Below are positions 17,004 through 25,547 of a stretch of DNA of 64,000 bases, piece after piece. Source of the DNA: Bacillaceae bacterium OF18-1A. Its GTDB lineage: Bacteria; Bacillota; Bacilli; Bacillales; Bacillaceae_G. The translations under genes were made by a program, and so were the position numbers. The notes beneath the pieces were generated by a model. That model was given only the letters and a program-made list of their open reading frames with translations, searched no databases and was not told the DNA's origin. Location: contig JAQEWB010000001.1 in assembly GCA_027694045.1 (NCBI GenBank), positions 186,001 to 250,000 of the forward strand, given 5' to 3'. Within the stretch, counting starts at the first letter, position 1, and each line of letters opens with the position of its first letter.

Positions 17004-18098
17004 ATGAATTTAGTATTAAAAGAAATAGCGGTGAACAAAAAAATATTCATTATGTTATTTATTGGGTTTGTATTAACGATATTGCCAATACTTATAGCTA
17101 TATCTACTCGAGATTATTATGATGAGAACTATTATGATAGTAAAAATGGTTATTTCAATTATTACTACTCCATTCAGCTTACTAATATGGGGGAATTAAA
17201 TTTCAAAGAATTTCAAATGTTAGCAGAAGCTGATTTCATAAACTCTAGCGTTATTACAAATGATATTAGTACAAATATTCCAGATATCGGTCGTGTGACT
17301 ATCATTGGTCTTATTAATCAGAATTGGTTCCCACCTTTATTAAAAGGTTCTCACATAAAGCAAGGGGAAGAAAATAATGTAATTATAGGAAAGAAAATTT
17401 ATAAAGATTCTGTAACAATAAAATTATTTAATAAGGAATATACAGTTAAAGGTGTGGGTGGAGCAAATACAGGAGATGAATATAATTATAAAATTTACGT
17501 CTCGCTAAATGATATGCCAGATGAGGTGAAACGAAGTATACAGAATGAAAATACATTTCAAATGATAGTTAGGTCTAACGGGGATCCTAAAAAGGAGATA
17601 GACAATTTCATTCAGCATGTTAAGCAGAAGAAAAAAGATACAAATGTCAAAGTGATAAATGAAAAAGAGAATTATGATAAAGAAAAAAACTCAAGTCACG
17701 CAGTGGAAGAATTGCTAAGTTTTCCATATAGACTCCTTTTCATAGCTTTAATTAATTGCATAATTGTAAGTTATTTTTGGATTTACACGAAGAAAAAAAG
17801 TCTATCACTCAGGAAAGCCTTGGGAGCAAGTAGCTTGAATCTTTTTATATTTATATTTAGTCAACTATTCATATGTGCAATCACAGCAGCAGCCTGTGCA
17901 ATAGGTATACAATGGATTTTAAGCATTTTGAGTACAACGATTTTAGAATATACAAGTTATAGCATTAGTTTCGGTTTTTTCCATATTGTAATGAGTATAT
18001 TTAGCGCTTTTTCTATATCTTTCATTACCGCTTTCATACCATTCATCTATGTGTTAAAAAGTGAACCTGCTAAAACTTTGAAGGAGTCAAAAATATGA
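17004..18098 (+). CDS. FtsX-like ABC transporter permease, first subunit
   Basis: The 364-residue protein has one membrane segment at residues 12-30, a large extracytoplasmic domain (about 35-240) and three C-terminal segments (about 248, 290 and 335), the MacB/FtsX layout. These mechanotransmission permeases do not usually transport through the membrane; they handle peptides or lipoproteins at its outer face. The segment KKSLSLRKALGAS before the third segment is the typical FtsX coupling region. The ATG follows TTCGGAGGATAT. The stop overlaps the next start in an ATGATGA arrangement, showing translational coupling. Confidence 0.8.
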   Translation: MNLVLKEIAVNKKIFIMLFIGFVLTILPILIAISTRDYYDENYYDSKNGYFNYYYSIQLTNMGELNFKEFQMLAEADFINSSVITNDISTNIPDIGRVTIIGLINQNWFPPLLKGSHIKQGEENNVIIGKKIYKDSVTIKLFNKEYTVKGVGGANTGDEYNYKIYVSLNDMPDEVKRSIQNENTFQMIVRSNGDPKKEIDNFIQHVKQKKKDTNVKVINEKENYDKEKNSSHAVEELLSFPYRLLFIALINCIIVSYFWIYTKKKSLSLRKALGASSLNLFIFIFSQLFICAITAAACAIGIQWILSILSTTILEYTSYSISFGFFHIVMSIFSAFSISFITAFIPFIYVLKSEPAKTLKESKI

Positions 18099-19360
18099 TG
18101 AGAATAAAAAGCGCTGTAATAGCTTTAAAAAAGAGATTTTTATTTTCACTGCTGCTCCTCATACAATTTACATTTGGATTATCAACTATAACGAGTTCTA
18201 TTAATGTATTTTCGAATTTATACTATCTCAATGACAATTCCAGTTCGGTATTAGATTTGAACAACACATACTTAATTTCTTTCGATATGACTACAGATAG
18301 GTTAAGAAGTGATCAATTCAATAAAGAGCAAATTCAACAGATTTATAATAAAATTCAACAAAATAAAGATGTGATTTCATTTGGAACATACGAAGAGAGA
18401 ATAATAGAATTAGAATCGAGTAATAGATTACTTAAAAATAGTATGCTTGCTGATTTGAAAAATAAAACTTTTCATGATGAAAGACCTACTATTAATTCGA
18501 TCCTAGTAGATGAAAACTATTATAGATTACTTGATTTTTCTTTCAAAAATGGTAAAGGGTTTTCACGCCAAGATTTTCAAAAAAAAGGTGAAGAGAAAAT
18601 GAATGTGTTAGCTGGTTCTTACTTTAAAGAATATTTTCAAGTAGGGGATACAATTAATAATCGATATACAATTATCGGTTTTTTACCAGAAAATAAATTC
18701 ATTGTAAATAATAATTCAACAAATACATATTTAAAGCTGGATAAAGCGATGATACTGCCTATGTCATCTGAAATGTATGGAGAATATGAATCAATGTTTT
18801 TAAGGTTGCATCAAAGTACCGTATTAACTTTACGAAAAGGTGCAGATGTAAAGGAATTACAAGAAACAATTCAACTTAAAGGAAATAGTGTTACGTTGCA
18901 TTTAAAAAAATTGGAAGAAGAAATAAGTAAAGATATTACGGTTAATAGCTACTCTGAAATCCCGCAGCTTATAGTAGGAATACTATTTATTCTATTTTCA
19001 ATAGCAGGAATTGTTGTAACCACTATCGTCTCTATTATGATGAGGAAAAGGGAATTCGGAATAAAAATGGTTCTTGGAGAAAGTAAGATTGGAGTTTTTA
19101 TTCAAATTGTTTTAGAAAATACTATAGTAGGAATAGCTGGTTTCGGAATGGCATTAGCGTACTTTTCATTGAGATATGGGGCTCTTCTACAAACAGCAAA
19201 AGACCTAAATGTGGCATCTGTATTAGACTTTAAATTAAATTTACCAATATTATTTTTAGTATTCCTATTCTTACTGTTTATCATCATAGTTTCAAACTTT
19301 ATAGTTTTCTTATTTATTAGAAAACTCGAACCGAAAACATTAATAGGTGGGATGGAATAA
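18095..19360 (+). CDS. FtsX-like ABC transporter permease, second subunit
   Basis: The 421-residue protein repeats the layout of its neighbour: one N-terminal segment (residues 15-37), an extracytoplasmic domain to about residue 285, and three C-terminal segments (about 290-315, 340-360 and 385-410). MMRKREFGIKMVLGESKIG is the conserved FtsX cytoplasmic loop. With the first permease it probably forms a heterodimer served by the downstream ATPase. It may export the adjacent secreted peptide or protect the cell from it. Its start overlaps the previous gene by four bases and its stop overlaps the ATPase start by one. Confidence 0.8.
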   Translation: MMRIKSAVIALKKRFLFSLLLLIQFTFGLSTITSSINVFSNLYYLNDNSSSVLDLNNTYLISFDMTTDRLRSDQFNKEQIQQIYNKIQQNKDVISFGTYEERIIELESSNRLLKNSMLADLKNKTFHDERPTINSILVDENYYRLLDFSFKNGKGFSRQDFQKKGEEKMNVLAGSYFKEYFQVGDTINNRYTIIGFLPENKFIVNNNSTNTYLKLDKAMILPMSSEMYGEYESMFLRLHQSTVLTLRKGADVKELQETIQLKGNSVTLHLKKLEEEISKDITVNSYSEIPQLIVGILFILFSIAGIVVTTIVSIMMRKREFGIKMVLGESKIGVFIQIVLENTIVGIAGFGMALAYFSLRYGALLQTAKDLNVASVLDFKLNLPILFLVFLFLLFIIIVSNFIVFLFIRKLEPKTLIGGME

Positions 19361-20031
19361 TGAGTTTAATTGTATTGAAAGACATTAAGAAGGTGTATAG
19401 TAACAAGAATTACAATACGTTCGCGTTAAACGGTATAAACTTAACGATAAATAAGGGCGAAATGATAGCGATAATGGGTCGATCAGGTTCAGGGAAAAGT
19501 ACCCTATTAAATGTTATAGGGCTAATTGATATGCCAAATGAGGGTGAATATACGTTAAATGAAAAAACATTAACTGAAATAAGAGCAAATAAAGTTCATA
19601 AAACAAGAAATGAAATGATCGGATTTATTTTTCAATATTTTGCGTTGTTAAAAGAACATACTGTACTGGATAATGTGGCACTACCACTCACATATAGAAA
19701 GCTAAAGCAACGGGAAAGAGAAAATAAGGCGAAGTTCTATTTAGAAAAAGTAGGATTAAAAGAACATATGCATAAAACACCCGACGAGCTATCAGGTGGA
19801 CAACAGCAGCGCGTCGCAATTGCAAGAGCGTTAGTAGGTGAACCAGAATTAATATTGGCAGATGAACCGACCGGAAATTTAGATAAAAAAACAGGAGAAG
19901 AAATTATGAATTTGCTATTACAACTGAATGAGGAAGGACGAACAATTATTATTGTAACGCATGATATGGAAGTAGCGAATCAGTGTAATAGAATCATTGA
20001 GTTAGTTGATGGGGAAGTTGTGCGGAGTTAA
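19360..20031 (+). CDS. ABC transporter ATP-binding protein (MacB/LolD type, bacteriocin-transporter-like)
   Basis: The 223-residue ATPase has Walker A GRSGSGKST at residues 40-48, the signature LSGGQQQR near 142, and Walker B LILADEPTG near 163, followed by the H-loop VTHD. It is a single-domain ATPase of the LolD/MacB subgroup that pairs with FtsX-type permeases. In lactococcin 972-type loci an ATPase of this size is the last gene, as here. The ATG overlaps the stop of the second permease and follows GGTGGGATGGAATA. A terminator follows at 20092. Confidence 0.88.
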   Translation: MSLIVLKDIKKVYSNKNYNTFALNGINLTINKGEMIAIMGRSGSGKSTLLNVIGLIDMPNEGEYTLNEKTLTEIRANKVHKTRNEMIGFIFQYFALLKEHTVLDNVALPLTYRKLKQRERENKAKFYLEKVGLKEHMHKTPDELSGGQQQRVAIARALVGEPELILADEPTGNLDKKTGEEIMNLLLQLNEEGRTIIIVTHDMEVANQCNRIIELVDGEVVRS

Positions 20032-20091
20032 AGAATTAATGAACAGAATGAGAATCAGCAATTCGGTTAAAATACAATTATTTTTAAATTT

Positions 20092-20133
20092 AGAAGCCAT
20101 CTTGATTAATTTTTCAAAATGGTTTCTTTTTTG
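20092..20133 (+). terminator. Terminator of the peptide/ABC transporter operon
   Basis: AGAAGCCAT (20092-20100) pairs with ATGGTTTCT (20119-20127), with one G-U pair, followed by six T residues. Confidence 0.65.
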
Positions 20134-20238
20134 CTTATAGAATTAAAATTGTAGTAAAAAGCAAATTCCCCGTAACTTTTCACAACAAAAAATCGTTAAA
20201 CAAAAGAATAGATTTTTTATCACGAATGGGGGAGAACC

Positions 20239-21276
20239 ATGAAAATTCTAATTCTAGGTGGTACACGTTTTTTAGGAAGAGCTTTTGTAGAAGAGGCTTT
20301 GAACAGAGGGCATGAAGTTACATTATTTAACCGCGGAACAAACAAAGAAGTTTTTCCTAAGGTGGAGCAGCTTATCGGTGACAGAAATGGTGATGTATCA
20401 AGTTTAGAGAATCGAAAGTGGGATGTTGTCGTAGATACGTGTGGGTTTTCTCCGCATCACATTAGAAATGTTGGAGAAGTACTGAAAGATAATATTGAAC
20501 ACTATATATTCATCTCAAGCCTTTCCGTATATAAAGATTGGATCCCGCATGACATAAAAGAAGACTATATATTACAACCCGAACCAACGGAAGAGCAAAT
20601 AAAGGCTGTAGAGAATGGTGAAGCTTCTCCTTATGAGTATTACGGTGCTCTAAAAGTATTATGCGAAAAAGAAGCTGAGAAGTATTGGCCAGGGCGTGTT
20701 GTACATGTAAGAGCAGGACTTCTATCAGGAATGTTTGATTATACAGATCGACTTCCATACTGGATTCAGCGTGTAGCAAAAGGAGGTAAAGTGTTAGTTC
20801 CAGGAAGAAAAGACCGTCCAGTGCAGATAGTTGATATAAAAGATGTTGCATACTTTGGACTCAACATGGCAGAAAACAATAAAGCAGGTATATTCAATGT
20901 TACAGGTCCGAATGATGAATTAACGATGGAAGAACTATTAAATACGTGTAAAAAGGTTACGAATAGCGATGCTGAATTTGTTTGGGTAGATGAAGCATTT
21001 ATGAAGGAGCACAAAGTGCAGCCTTGGACAGAAATGCCTTTATGGCTTCCCGAAACTTTTTCATTAGAAGGGGAAACGAAGCCGTGGAAAGGTGGATTTT
21101 CAATTAGTGTCGAGAATGCTGTGAAAGAAGGGCTTACTTTTAGAAGAATAGAAGAGACAGTTACAGATGTGTATGAGTGGATGGAGAGTACGGAAGAATG
21201 GGAATTAAAAGCAGGTATTTCAAGGGAAAGAGAAAAGATGTTATTGGATAAATGGTATGAAATAAAGAGAGTTTAA
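20239..21276 (+). CDS. NAD-dependent epimerase/dehydratase (extended SDR family)
   Basis: The 345-residue protein starts MKILILGGTRFLGRAFVEEA with the glycine-rich Rossmann motif GGTRFLGRA. The catalytic tyrosine is in the segment PYEYYGALKVLCE near residue 135 (YxxxK). It resembles atypical extended SDRs of the isoflavone reductase or CSP41-like type. The substrate is unknown. The ATG follows TGGGGGAGAACC. Its 3' end is overlapped by the convergent WGR frame, probably because of a frameshift in the latter. Confidence 0.83.
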   Translation: MKILILGGTRFLGRAFVEEALNRGHEVTLFNRGTNKEVFPKVEQLIGDRNGDVSSLENRKWDVVVDTCGFSPHHIRNVGEVLKDNIEHYIFISSLSVYKDWIPHDIKEDYILQPEPTEEQIKAVENGEASPYEYYGALKVLCEKEAEKYWPGRVVHVRAGLLSGMFDYTDRLPYWIQRVAKGGKVLVPGRKDRPVQIVDIKDVAYFGLNMAENNKAGIFNVTGPNDELTMEELLNTCKKVTNSDAEFVWVDEAFMKEHKVQPWTEMPLWLPETFSLEGETKPWKGGFSISVENAVKEGLTFRRIEETVTDVYEWMESTEEWELKAGISREREKMLLDKWYEIKRV

Positions 21277-21517
21277 TTATCGTTTTTTCTTTTATGTAAT
21301 CTTCCCCAGGGCACGGGTCTGTATATCCTTTTTTACGTTTGGAAGCAACTAGTTTGTTAGCTTCTTTTATACATTCTTCTTCTGTTTCAAATTCTTTCGC
21401 TTTTACACTACCAGCTGTGCCAATTTTTCCGTAAAACACAACGTAGTCTTTTTCTTTCACAACGATTTTCCAAAACTTATTTGATTTCTCAGTTTGCTGG
21501 ATTAATAACGTTTCCAT
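21161..21517 (-). CDS. WGR-domain protein, probably extended by a frameshift
   Basis: The ATG at 21515-21517 follows ATGGGGGTACGA. Residues 1-78 form a complete small WGR domain (TEKSNKFWKIVVKEKDYVVF, then YGKIGTAGS and later PGEDYIKEK). WGR domains bind nucleic acid in PARPs and occur alone in many bacteria. The open frame then runs on for about 40 unrelated hydrophobic residues and overlaps the convergent SDR gene. An A6 run at 21283-21288 marks the junction: with five A residues the protein would end EKR-stop at about 21278 and not overlap. I infer a natural or sequencing indel. Confidence 0.65.
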   Translation of the reverse strand: METLLIQQTEKSNKFWKIVVKEKDYVVFYGKIGTAGSVKAKEFETEEECIKEANKLVASKRKKGYTDPCPGEDYIKEKTIIKLSLFHTIYPITSFLFPLKYLLLIPILPYSPSTHTHL

Positions 21518-21713
21518 TCGTACCCCCATTATATGTTTCTAGTGTGCAATGTGATTGTAACATATGTATATGCACTTGTAATGATGAGAAATAAAAATTT
21601 AGAAAATTCGAAAACGATTGAATGAAGCGAGTGAATTTAGTAACCTTATTTGTACAGCACATACATAATCGTTTTGTGATAATTCGATATTTAATATATA
21701 AGGGGGATTACAG

Positions 21714-22181
21714 GTGGATCTGACATTCAAAGTAGAGGAAACATGTTTTAATTATCGCGTCGGAGCAATTTGTAAACATAATAATAAAATTCTTATTTTG
21801 CAAGGTGACGGTGAAGATTATTGGTACGTACCGGGCGGTCGAGTGAAAATGTTAGAAAATAGTGAAGACGCGTTACAACGAGAGCTTGCAGAAGAACTAG
21901 GCGTTCCTATTAAAGGGAAGAGATTAATATGGTCAGTAGAAAATTTCTTTACACTTTCTGAGCGAAAGTTTCATGAAATTAGTTTTTATTATGAAGTAGA
22001 GCTACATGAGTTACCTGCGAATGGAGCAGATCAATATATTTTGGAAGAAGAGGATAGAACATATCAGTTTAAGTGGGTGCAGATAGAAGAGTTACATGCA
22101 TATAACTTACAGCCAGCGTTTATAAAAGAGAAAGTAAAGGATATAGCGGTTTATACAGAGCATATTGTTTTACAAAAGTAA
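21714..22181 (+). CDS. Nudix hydrolase
   Basis: The 155-residue protein carries a canonical Nudix box near residues 40-62 (GGRVKMLENSEDALQRELAE, then ELGV). VGAICKHNNKILILQ is the first beta strand. It should hydrolyse a nucleotide-linked diphosphate. The GTG start at 21714 follows AAGGGGGATTACAG. The hydrolase gene 21 bases downstream has its own ribosome site and is likely cotranscribed. Confidence 0.83.
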   Translation: MDLTFKVEETCFNYRVGAICKHNNKILILQGDGEDYWYVPGGRVKMLENSEDALQRELAEELGVPIKGKRLIWSVENFFTLSERKFHEISFYYEVELHELPANGADQYILEEEDRTYQFKWVQIEELHAYNLQPAFIKEKVKDIAVYTEHIVLQK

Positions 22182-22202
22182 TGGTATTCGGAGGGGAAAA
22201 TA

Positions 22203-22847
22203 GTGAAGGGGACGAAAAAAGAGGTACATATAGAAGATAAAGTAATTCGTTACACACATATCGAAAAAGGTTCTAGTACGGTTTGCTTTATGTTCTCAGG
22301 TTCAGGATATAATTACGATAAGCCGTTATTTTATTATGCAACGATGCTTATGCTTGAACATAAAATTGATGTTGTACATATTCATTACTCTTACGATGAA
22401 CAGGTAATGAATAAACCAATAGAAGAACTAACGAAAGTAATGATGGATGATATTAATCCCGTAATAAATGAAGTGTTGAAAAATGAACAATACAACGAGA
22501 CTTTGTTTTTAGGGAAATCACTCGGAACAATTCCAATTGCAAATGATGTAATGAAGAGAGAAGAATACTTACAATCGAAGATGATATTACTCACACCGTT
22601 ACTAACTTTTGATTCAATTTTTGACTCTATTTTACACAGTCATCACAAGGGGCTTTTAGTAATTGGAGATAAAGATCACCAATACAATGCAGATCAAATT
22701 AATCAGTTTCATAAAACAAATTTAACGATCGATGTCATCGAAAATGCAAATCATTCTGTAAATGTTGGGGAATTTGAAACAGTGAACTCCATTGACGCTA
22801 TAACAAAAATAATAGAAAAACTTAAAGAAGTTGTTAGGGCAACCTAA
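22203..22847 (+). CDS. Alpha/beta hydrolase
   Basis: The 214-residue protein has a nucleophile elbow GKSLG near residue 103, a candidate acid in IGDKDHQYN near 158 and the histidine in NANHSVN near 182, completing a Ser-Asp-His triad. The substrate is unknown. The GTG start follows GGAGGGGAAAATA. It ends just before a terminator shared with the convergent TetM-like gene. Confidence 0.78.
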   Translation: MKGTKKEVHIEDKVIRYTHIEKGSSTVCFMFSGSGYNYDKPLFYYATMLMLEHKIDVVHIHYSYDEQVMNKPIEELTKVMMDDINPVINEVLKNEQYNETLFLGKSLGTIPIANDVMKREEYLQSKMILLTPLLTFDSIFDSILHSHHKGLLVIGDKDHQYNADQINQFHKTNLTIDVIENANHSVNVGEFETVNSIDAITKIIEKLKEVVRAT

Positions 22848-22861
22848 CCTATCAATACATG

Positions 22862-22890
22862 CAAAAGAGGTGCGAATTGCACCTCTTTTA
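22862..22890. terminator. Bidirectional terminator
   Basis: AAAAGAGGTGC pairs with GCACCTCTTTT around a 5-base loop, closing the hydrolase gene and the convergent GTPase gene. Confidence 0.85.
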
Positions 22891-22892
22891 CT

Positions 22893-24836
22893 TTAATAAG
22901 CCTTCAACACATGAAGCAAATAATCTTTCCGGTTCAGCGGATTATAATCAACACGTTTTCGAGTAGGGAAGGGAGTCGTTAGCTTAGTGAAACCAGCTGG
23001 CTTCGTTGTAAATATACCTTCTCCTTCTGTAAAGGAATGAAGCATGCGTTTAAAATTCTCTGTTTTCGCAACAGGTAATGAACCTGTTAATTGATAAGAA
23101 TCATTATTGAATATAGGCTCTGCAAAAGTTGCTGGAATGGCAGCGAGCTTATACATCGCGGTACGAATTGCGTGCTCCGGTACAGTTAATTCAAACTCAT
23201 TTACTGGTTCATATACATATGTTTCAGCTTGCTTTAAAGCATCCATTAAAACGAGCGGTGTTAAGTTTCTAAAGTCACTCGCTGTTGTGACAGGACTAGC
23301 ATAACCTGTATGTGTTAGAGTGACGATAATATCCGTAACTTCCCAACCGTATAAACCTTGTTTTAACGTTTGGAATACAGTATCTTCAATCGCTTTATGA
23401 AATGCTAAAGGTAGTGAGCCAAGTTCAACGCCTAATTTATATGTTATGCCAGAATTAAGTTCACCAAGCTCCACATTGAACCCGATTGTGGCGTAAAAAG
23501 GATTCGCTTTTTCACCCATTACTTCAATGCTATTACCTACGCCAATTGGTTTCTCAATACACACAACTCGTGTATTTGAAAAAGTAACCTGCAAATTATA
23601 TTTCTCATAAAGTGTAGTTTCAATTACTTCTTTTTGTACTTCACCGAAAAGGCGAATATATAGTTCATTATGAACATCGTCTTTCCACACTTGAATGAGT
23701 GGATCTTCTTCACATAGTTCCATAAGTGCAGCGTATAAATCATGAATTCGTTCTTTAGGTACTGCATCAATGGCTGCTTCCATTTGTGGTTCGGCAAAGT
23801 GAATGTCTTTTATATAATCAGTTCGTTCACCGATAATATCACCAATTTTAATATCATTCAGTCCCCACACTTTGCAAAATTCTCCACTAGGAACGGTAGA
23901 AATTTGAATGGCATCTCCATTATGAAATATGCACATTTTTTTAATCTTTTCCTTATGTGGTAGAGACTCATTTCGCTGAATATCCACATATTTTCTAATG
24001 TGTAAACTACCTGAAAAAAGTCTTACATAAGCAATCTTTTCTCCAGAAGGTTCACGTTCAATTTTAAAAACAACACCAGCTAATTCTTCATCTGGAGACG
24101 AATTATTAGCTGGAAGTAAGGCTGGAGTATTTTCAAGTAGTTCAGTTACTCCTATACCCGTCAGTGCTGAACCGAAGAAGATCGGATACAGATTTGCTTG
24201 TTGTATTTGTTTTTCAAGTTCTTCTCTTAATAATGTGTCCGTTACGATTTCGTTATTTACATATGACTCAAGTAATGATTCATTATAAGGTGCTAATCGT
24301 TCTATACAATCGTCATATGATTTATATTCAATAATACGAGCTTCCTTTGTTCCTTCGTTTTGGACAGAATAGAAGGGGAATGCTTCATTTGAAAGAATCG
24401 TTTTTATATGCTTTACAACTTTTTCAGTATTTGCGCCACTACGATCAATTTTATTAACAAATAAAATAGTCGGTATGTTGAGTTTCTGTAATGTCCGCAT
24501 TAAAATCTTCGTTTGTGCTTGCACACCCTCAACGGCAGAAATAACTAAAATCGCACCGTCCAAAACGCGGAATGATCGCTCCACTTCAGCGATAAAATCA
24601 GCGTGTCCAGGTGTATCAATGACATTTACTTTTATATCATCAATAAAGAAAGAAACGACAGATGCTTTAATCGTAATGCCGCGTTGTCTTTCTAATTCCA
24701 TTGAGTCAGTTTGTGTGCTTCCACTATCAACTCGGCCAACTTCTTTAATCACATTCGTTTCATAAAGAATACGCTCAGTCAAACTCGTCTTGCCAGCGTC
24801 TACGTGCGCGACAATCCCTATATTTATTGTTGTCAT
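22893..24836 (-). CDS. TetM/TetO-like ribosomal protection GTPase
   Basis: The 647-residue protein is close to the usual 640 residues of this family. GTPase motifs are AHVDAGKT (residues 10-17), DTPGH near 74 and NKID near 128. The domain IV region (YASPVTTASDFRNLTPLVL) corresponds to the ribosome-contacting loops of Tet(M)-type proteins. These EF-G paralogues remove tetracycline from the ribosome using GTP. Whether this chromosomal copy gives resistance is unknown. The start follows ATGAGGATATTGATAT. A palindrome in its promoter and an overlapping upstream ORF suggest controlled expression. Confidence 0.87.
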   Translation of the reverse strand: MTTINIGIVAHVDAGKTSLTERILYETNVIKEVGRVDSGSTQTDSMELERQRGITIKASVVSFFIDDIKVNVIDTPGHADFIAEVERSFRVLDGAILVISAVEGVQAQTKILMRTLQKLNIPTILFVNKIDRSGANTEKVVKHIKTILSNEAFPFYSVQNEGTKEARIIEYKSYDDCIERLAPYNESLLESYVNNEIVTDTLLREELEKQIQQANLYPIFFGSALTGIGVTELLENTPALLPANNSSPDEELAGVVFKIEREPSGEKIAYVRLFSGSLHIRKYVDIQRNESLPHKEKIKKMCIFHNGDAIQISTVPSGEFCKVWGLNDIKIGDIIGERTDYIKDIHFAEPQMEAAIDAVPKERIHDLYAALMELCEEDPLIQVWKDDVHNELYIRLFGEVQKEVIETTLYEKYNLQVTFSNTRVVCIEKPIGVGNSIEVMGEKANPFYATIGFNVELGELNSGITYKLGVELGSLPLAFHKAIEDTVFQTLKQGLYGWEVTDIIVTLTHTGYASPVTTASDFRNLTPLVLMDALKQAETYVYEPVNEFELTVPEHAIRTAMYKLAAIPATFAEPIFNNDSYQLTGSLPVAKTENFKRMLHSFTEGEGIFTTKPAGFTKLTTPFPTRKRVDYNPLNRKDYLLHVLKAY

Positions 24837-24900
24837 ATATCAATATCCTCATTTCATTTTCCATTTTCATTTCCTCATTTCTATTTGTGTATTGCCGCAT
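24775..24900 (-). CDS. Upstream ORF overlapping the start of the TetM-like gene
   Basis: A 41-codon frame starts at an ATG (24898-24900) preceded by GGAGAGTGATTGTA, a better ribosome site than that of the main gene. It reads MRQYTNRNEEMKMENEMRIL and onward in a different frame through the start codon of the GTPase, stopping at 24775-24777. Translation of this peptide would compete with initiation of the main gene. Tet(M)-type genes are known to use leader peptides, but this one is an inference. Confidence 0.4.
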   Translation of the reverse strand: MRQYTNRNEEMKMENEMRILIYDNNKYRDCRARRRWQDEFD

Positions 24901-24933
24901 TACAATCACTCTCCAGTCATTTAAATTATTACT

Positions 24934-24961
24934 ATTATAATGTAATTTACATTTTTTGTAA
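24934..24961 (-). promoter_or_regulatory. Promoter of the TetM-like gene with palindrome in the spacer
   Basis: On the minus strand TTACAA (24956-24961) and TATAAT (24934-24939) are 16 bases apart. The 15-base perfect palindrome AATGTAATTTACATT (24939-24953) fills the spacer, a typical repressor position. Confidence 0.6.
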
Positions 24962-25009
24962 CGCTACAAAGCGCCTTAATTTGGAAAAATAAAAATGAAA
25001 ACAAAAAGC

Positions 25010-25078
25010 TTGCAATCTAAATCGATATAGATTATATTAATTGACATATCAACTATTGATACATCAAACATTTTTGAT
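25010..25078 (+). promoter_or_regulatory. Promoter and twin palindromic operators of the MarR operon
   Basis: TTGCAA (25010-25015) and TATATT (25033-25038) are 17 bases apart. Just downstream are two perfect palindromes, TATCAACTATTGATA (25047-25061) and ATCAAACATTTTTGAT (25063-25078). They cover the expected start of transcription and suit a self-repressing MarR dimer. Confidence 0.65.
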
Positions 25079-25100
25079 TTGTATGTAAAGGAGGGATAGT

Positions 25101-25529
25101 TTGACAAGTTCATGCTCAAAAGAAGCGATTATTTTATATAAATTACACTTTCTAAATAAAGAAGTAAGTTCGAAATTTGAAGGGTGTACGGGTATGAGCC
25201 AGTCTCGATTAGAGCTTATACTTCAGTTATATGAAGTAGGTGAAATTAGTCAAAAAGCACTTCAACAAGAAGTGAATATTGATAATGCGGCGATTACGAG
25301 GCATTTAAAGCAGCTTGAGGCTAATGAGATGATTGTAAGACGTAAAAATCCAGATGATAACAGAATTACGTTAGTTTCTCTAACTGAAGAGGGACGAAAT
25401 AAAATTCAAGCGTTTCAAGAGGAAAAAGAACGTTTTGCAGCATCTGCATTTAAAGGATTAAGTGAGGAAGAACGCGATAATCTTTTAAATATGTTAAATC
25501 ACATTCAAGAAAATATAAAAGAATTATAA
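25101..25529 (+). CDS. MarR-family transcriptional regulator
   Basis: The 142-residue protein has the MarR winged helix-turn-helix at residues 45-100 (EISQKALQQEVNIDNAAITR, then HLKQLEANEMIVRRKNPDDN). It is probably a repressor of itself and of the two genes that follow, acting at the palindromes at 25047-25078. The ligand is unknown; two cysteines (residues 5 and 29) could be redox-sensitive. The TTG start follows AAAGGAGGGATAG. The nitroreductase start is 19 bases after the stop, so they are one operon. Confidence 0.85.
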   Translation: MTSSCSKEAIILYKLHFLNKEVSSKFEGCTGMSQSRLELILQLYEVGEISQKALQQEVNIDNAAITRHLKQLEANEMIVRRKNPDDNRITLVSLTEEGRNKIQAFQEEKERFAASAFKGLSEEERDNLLNMLNHIQENIKEL

Positions 25530-25547
25530 AAAAGGGAGAATACAACT

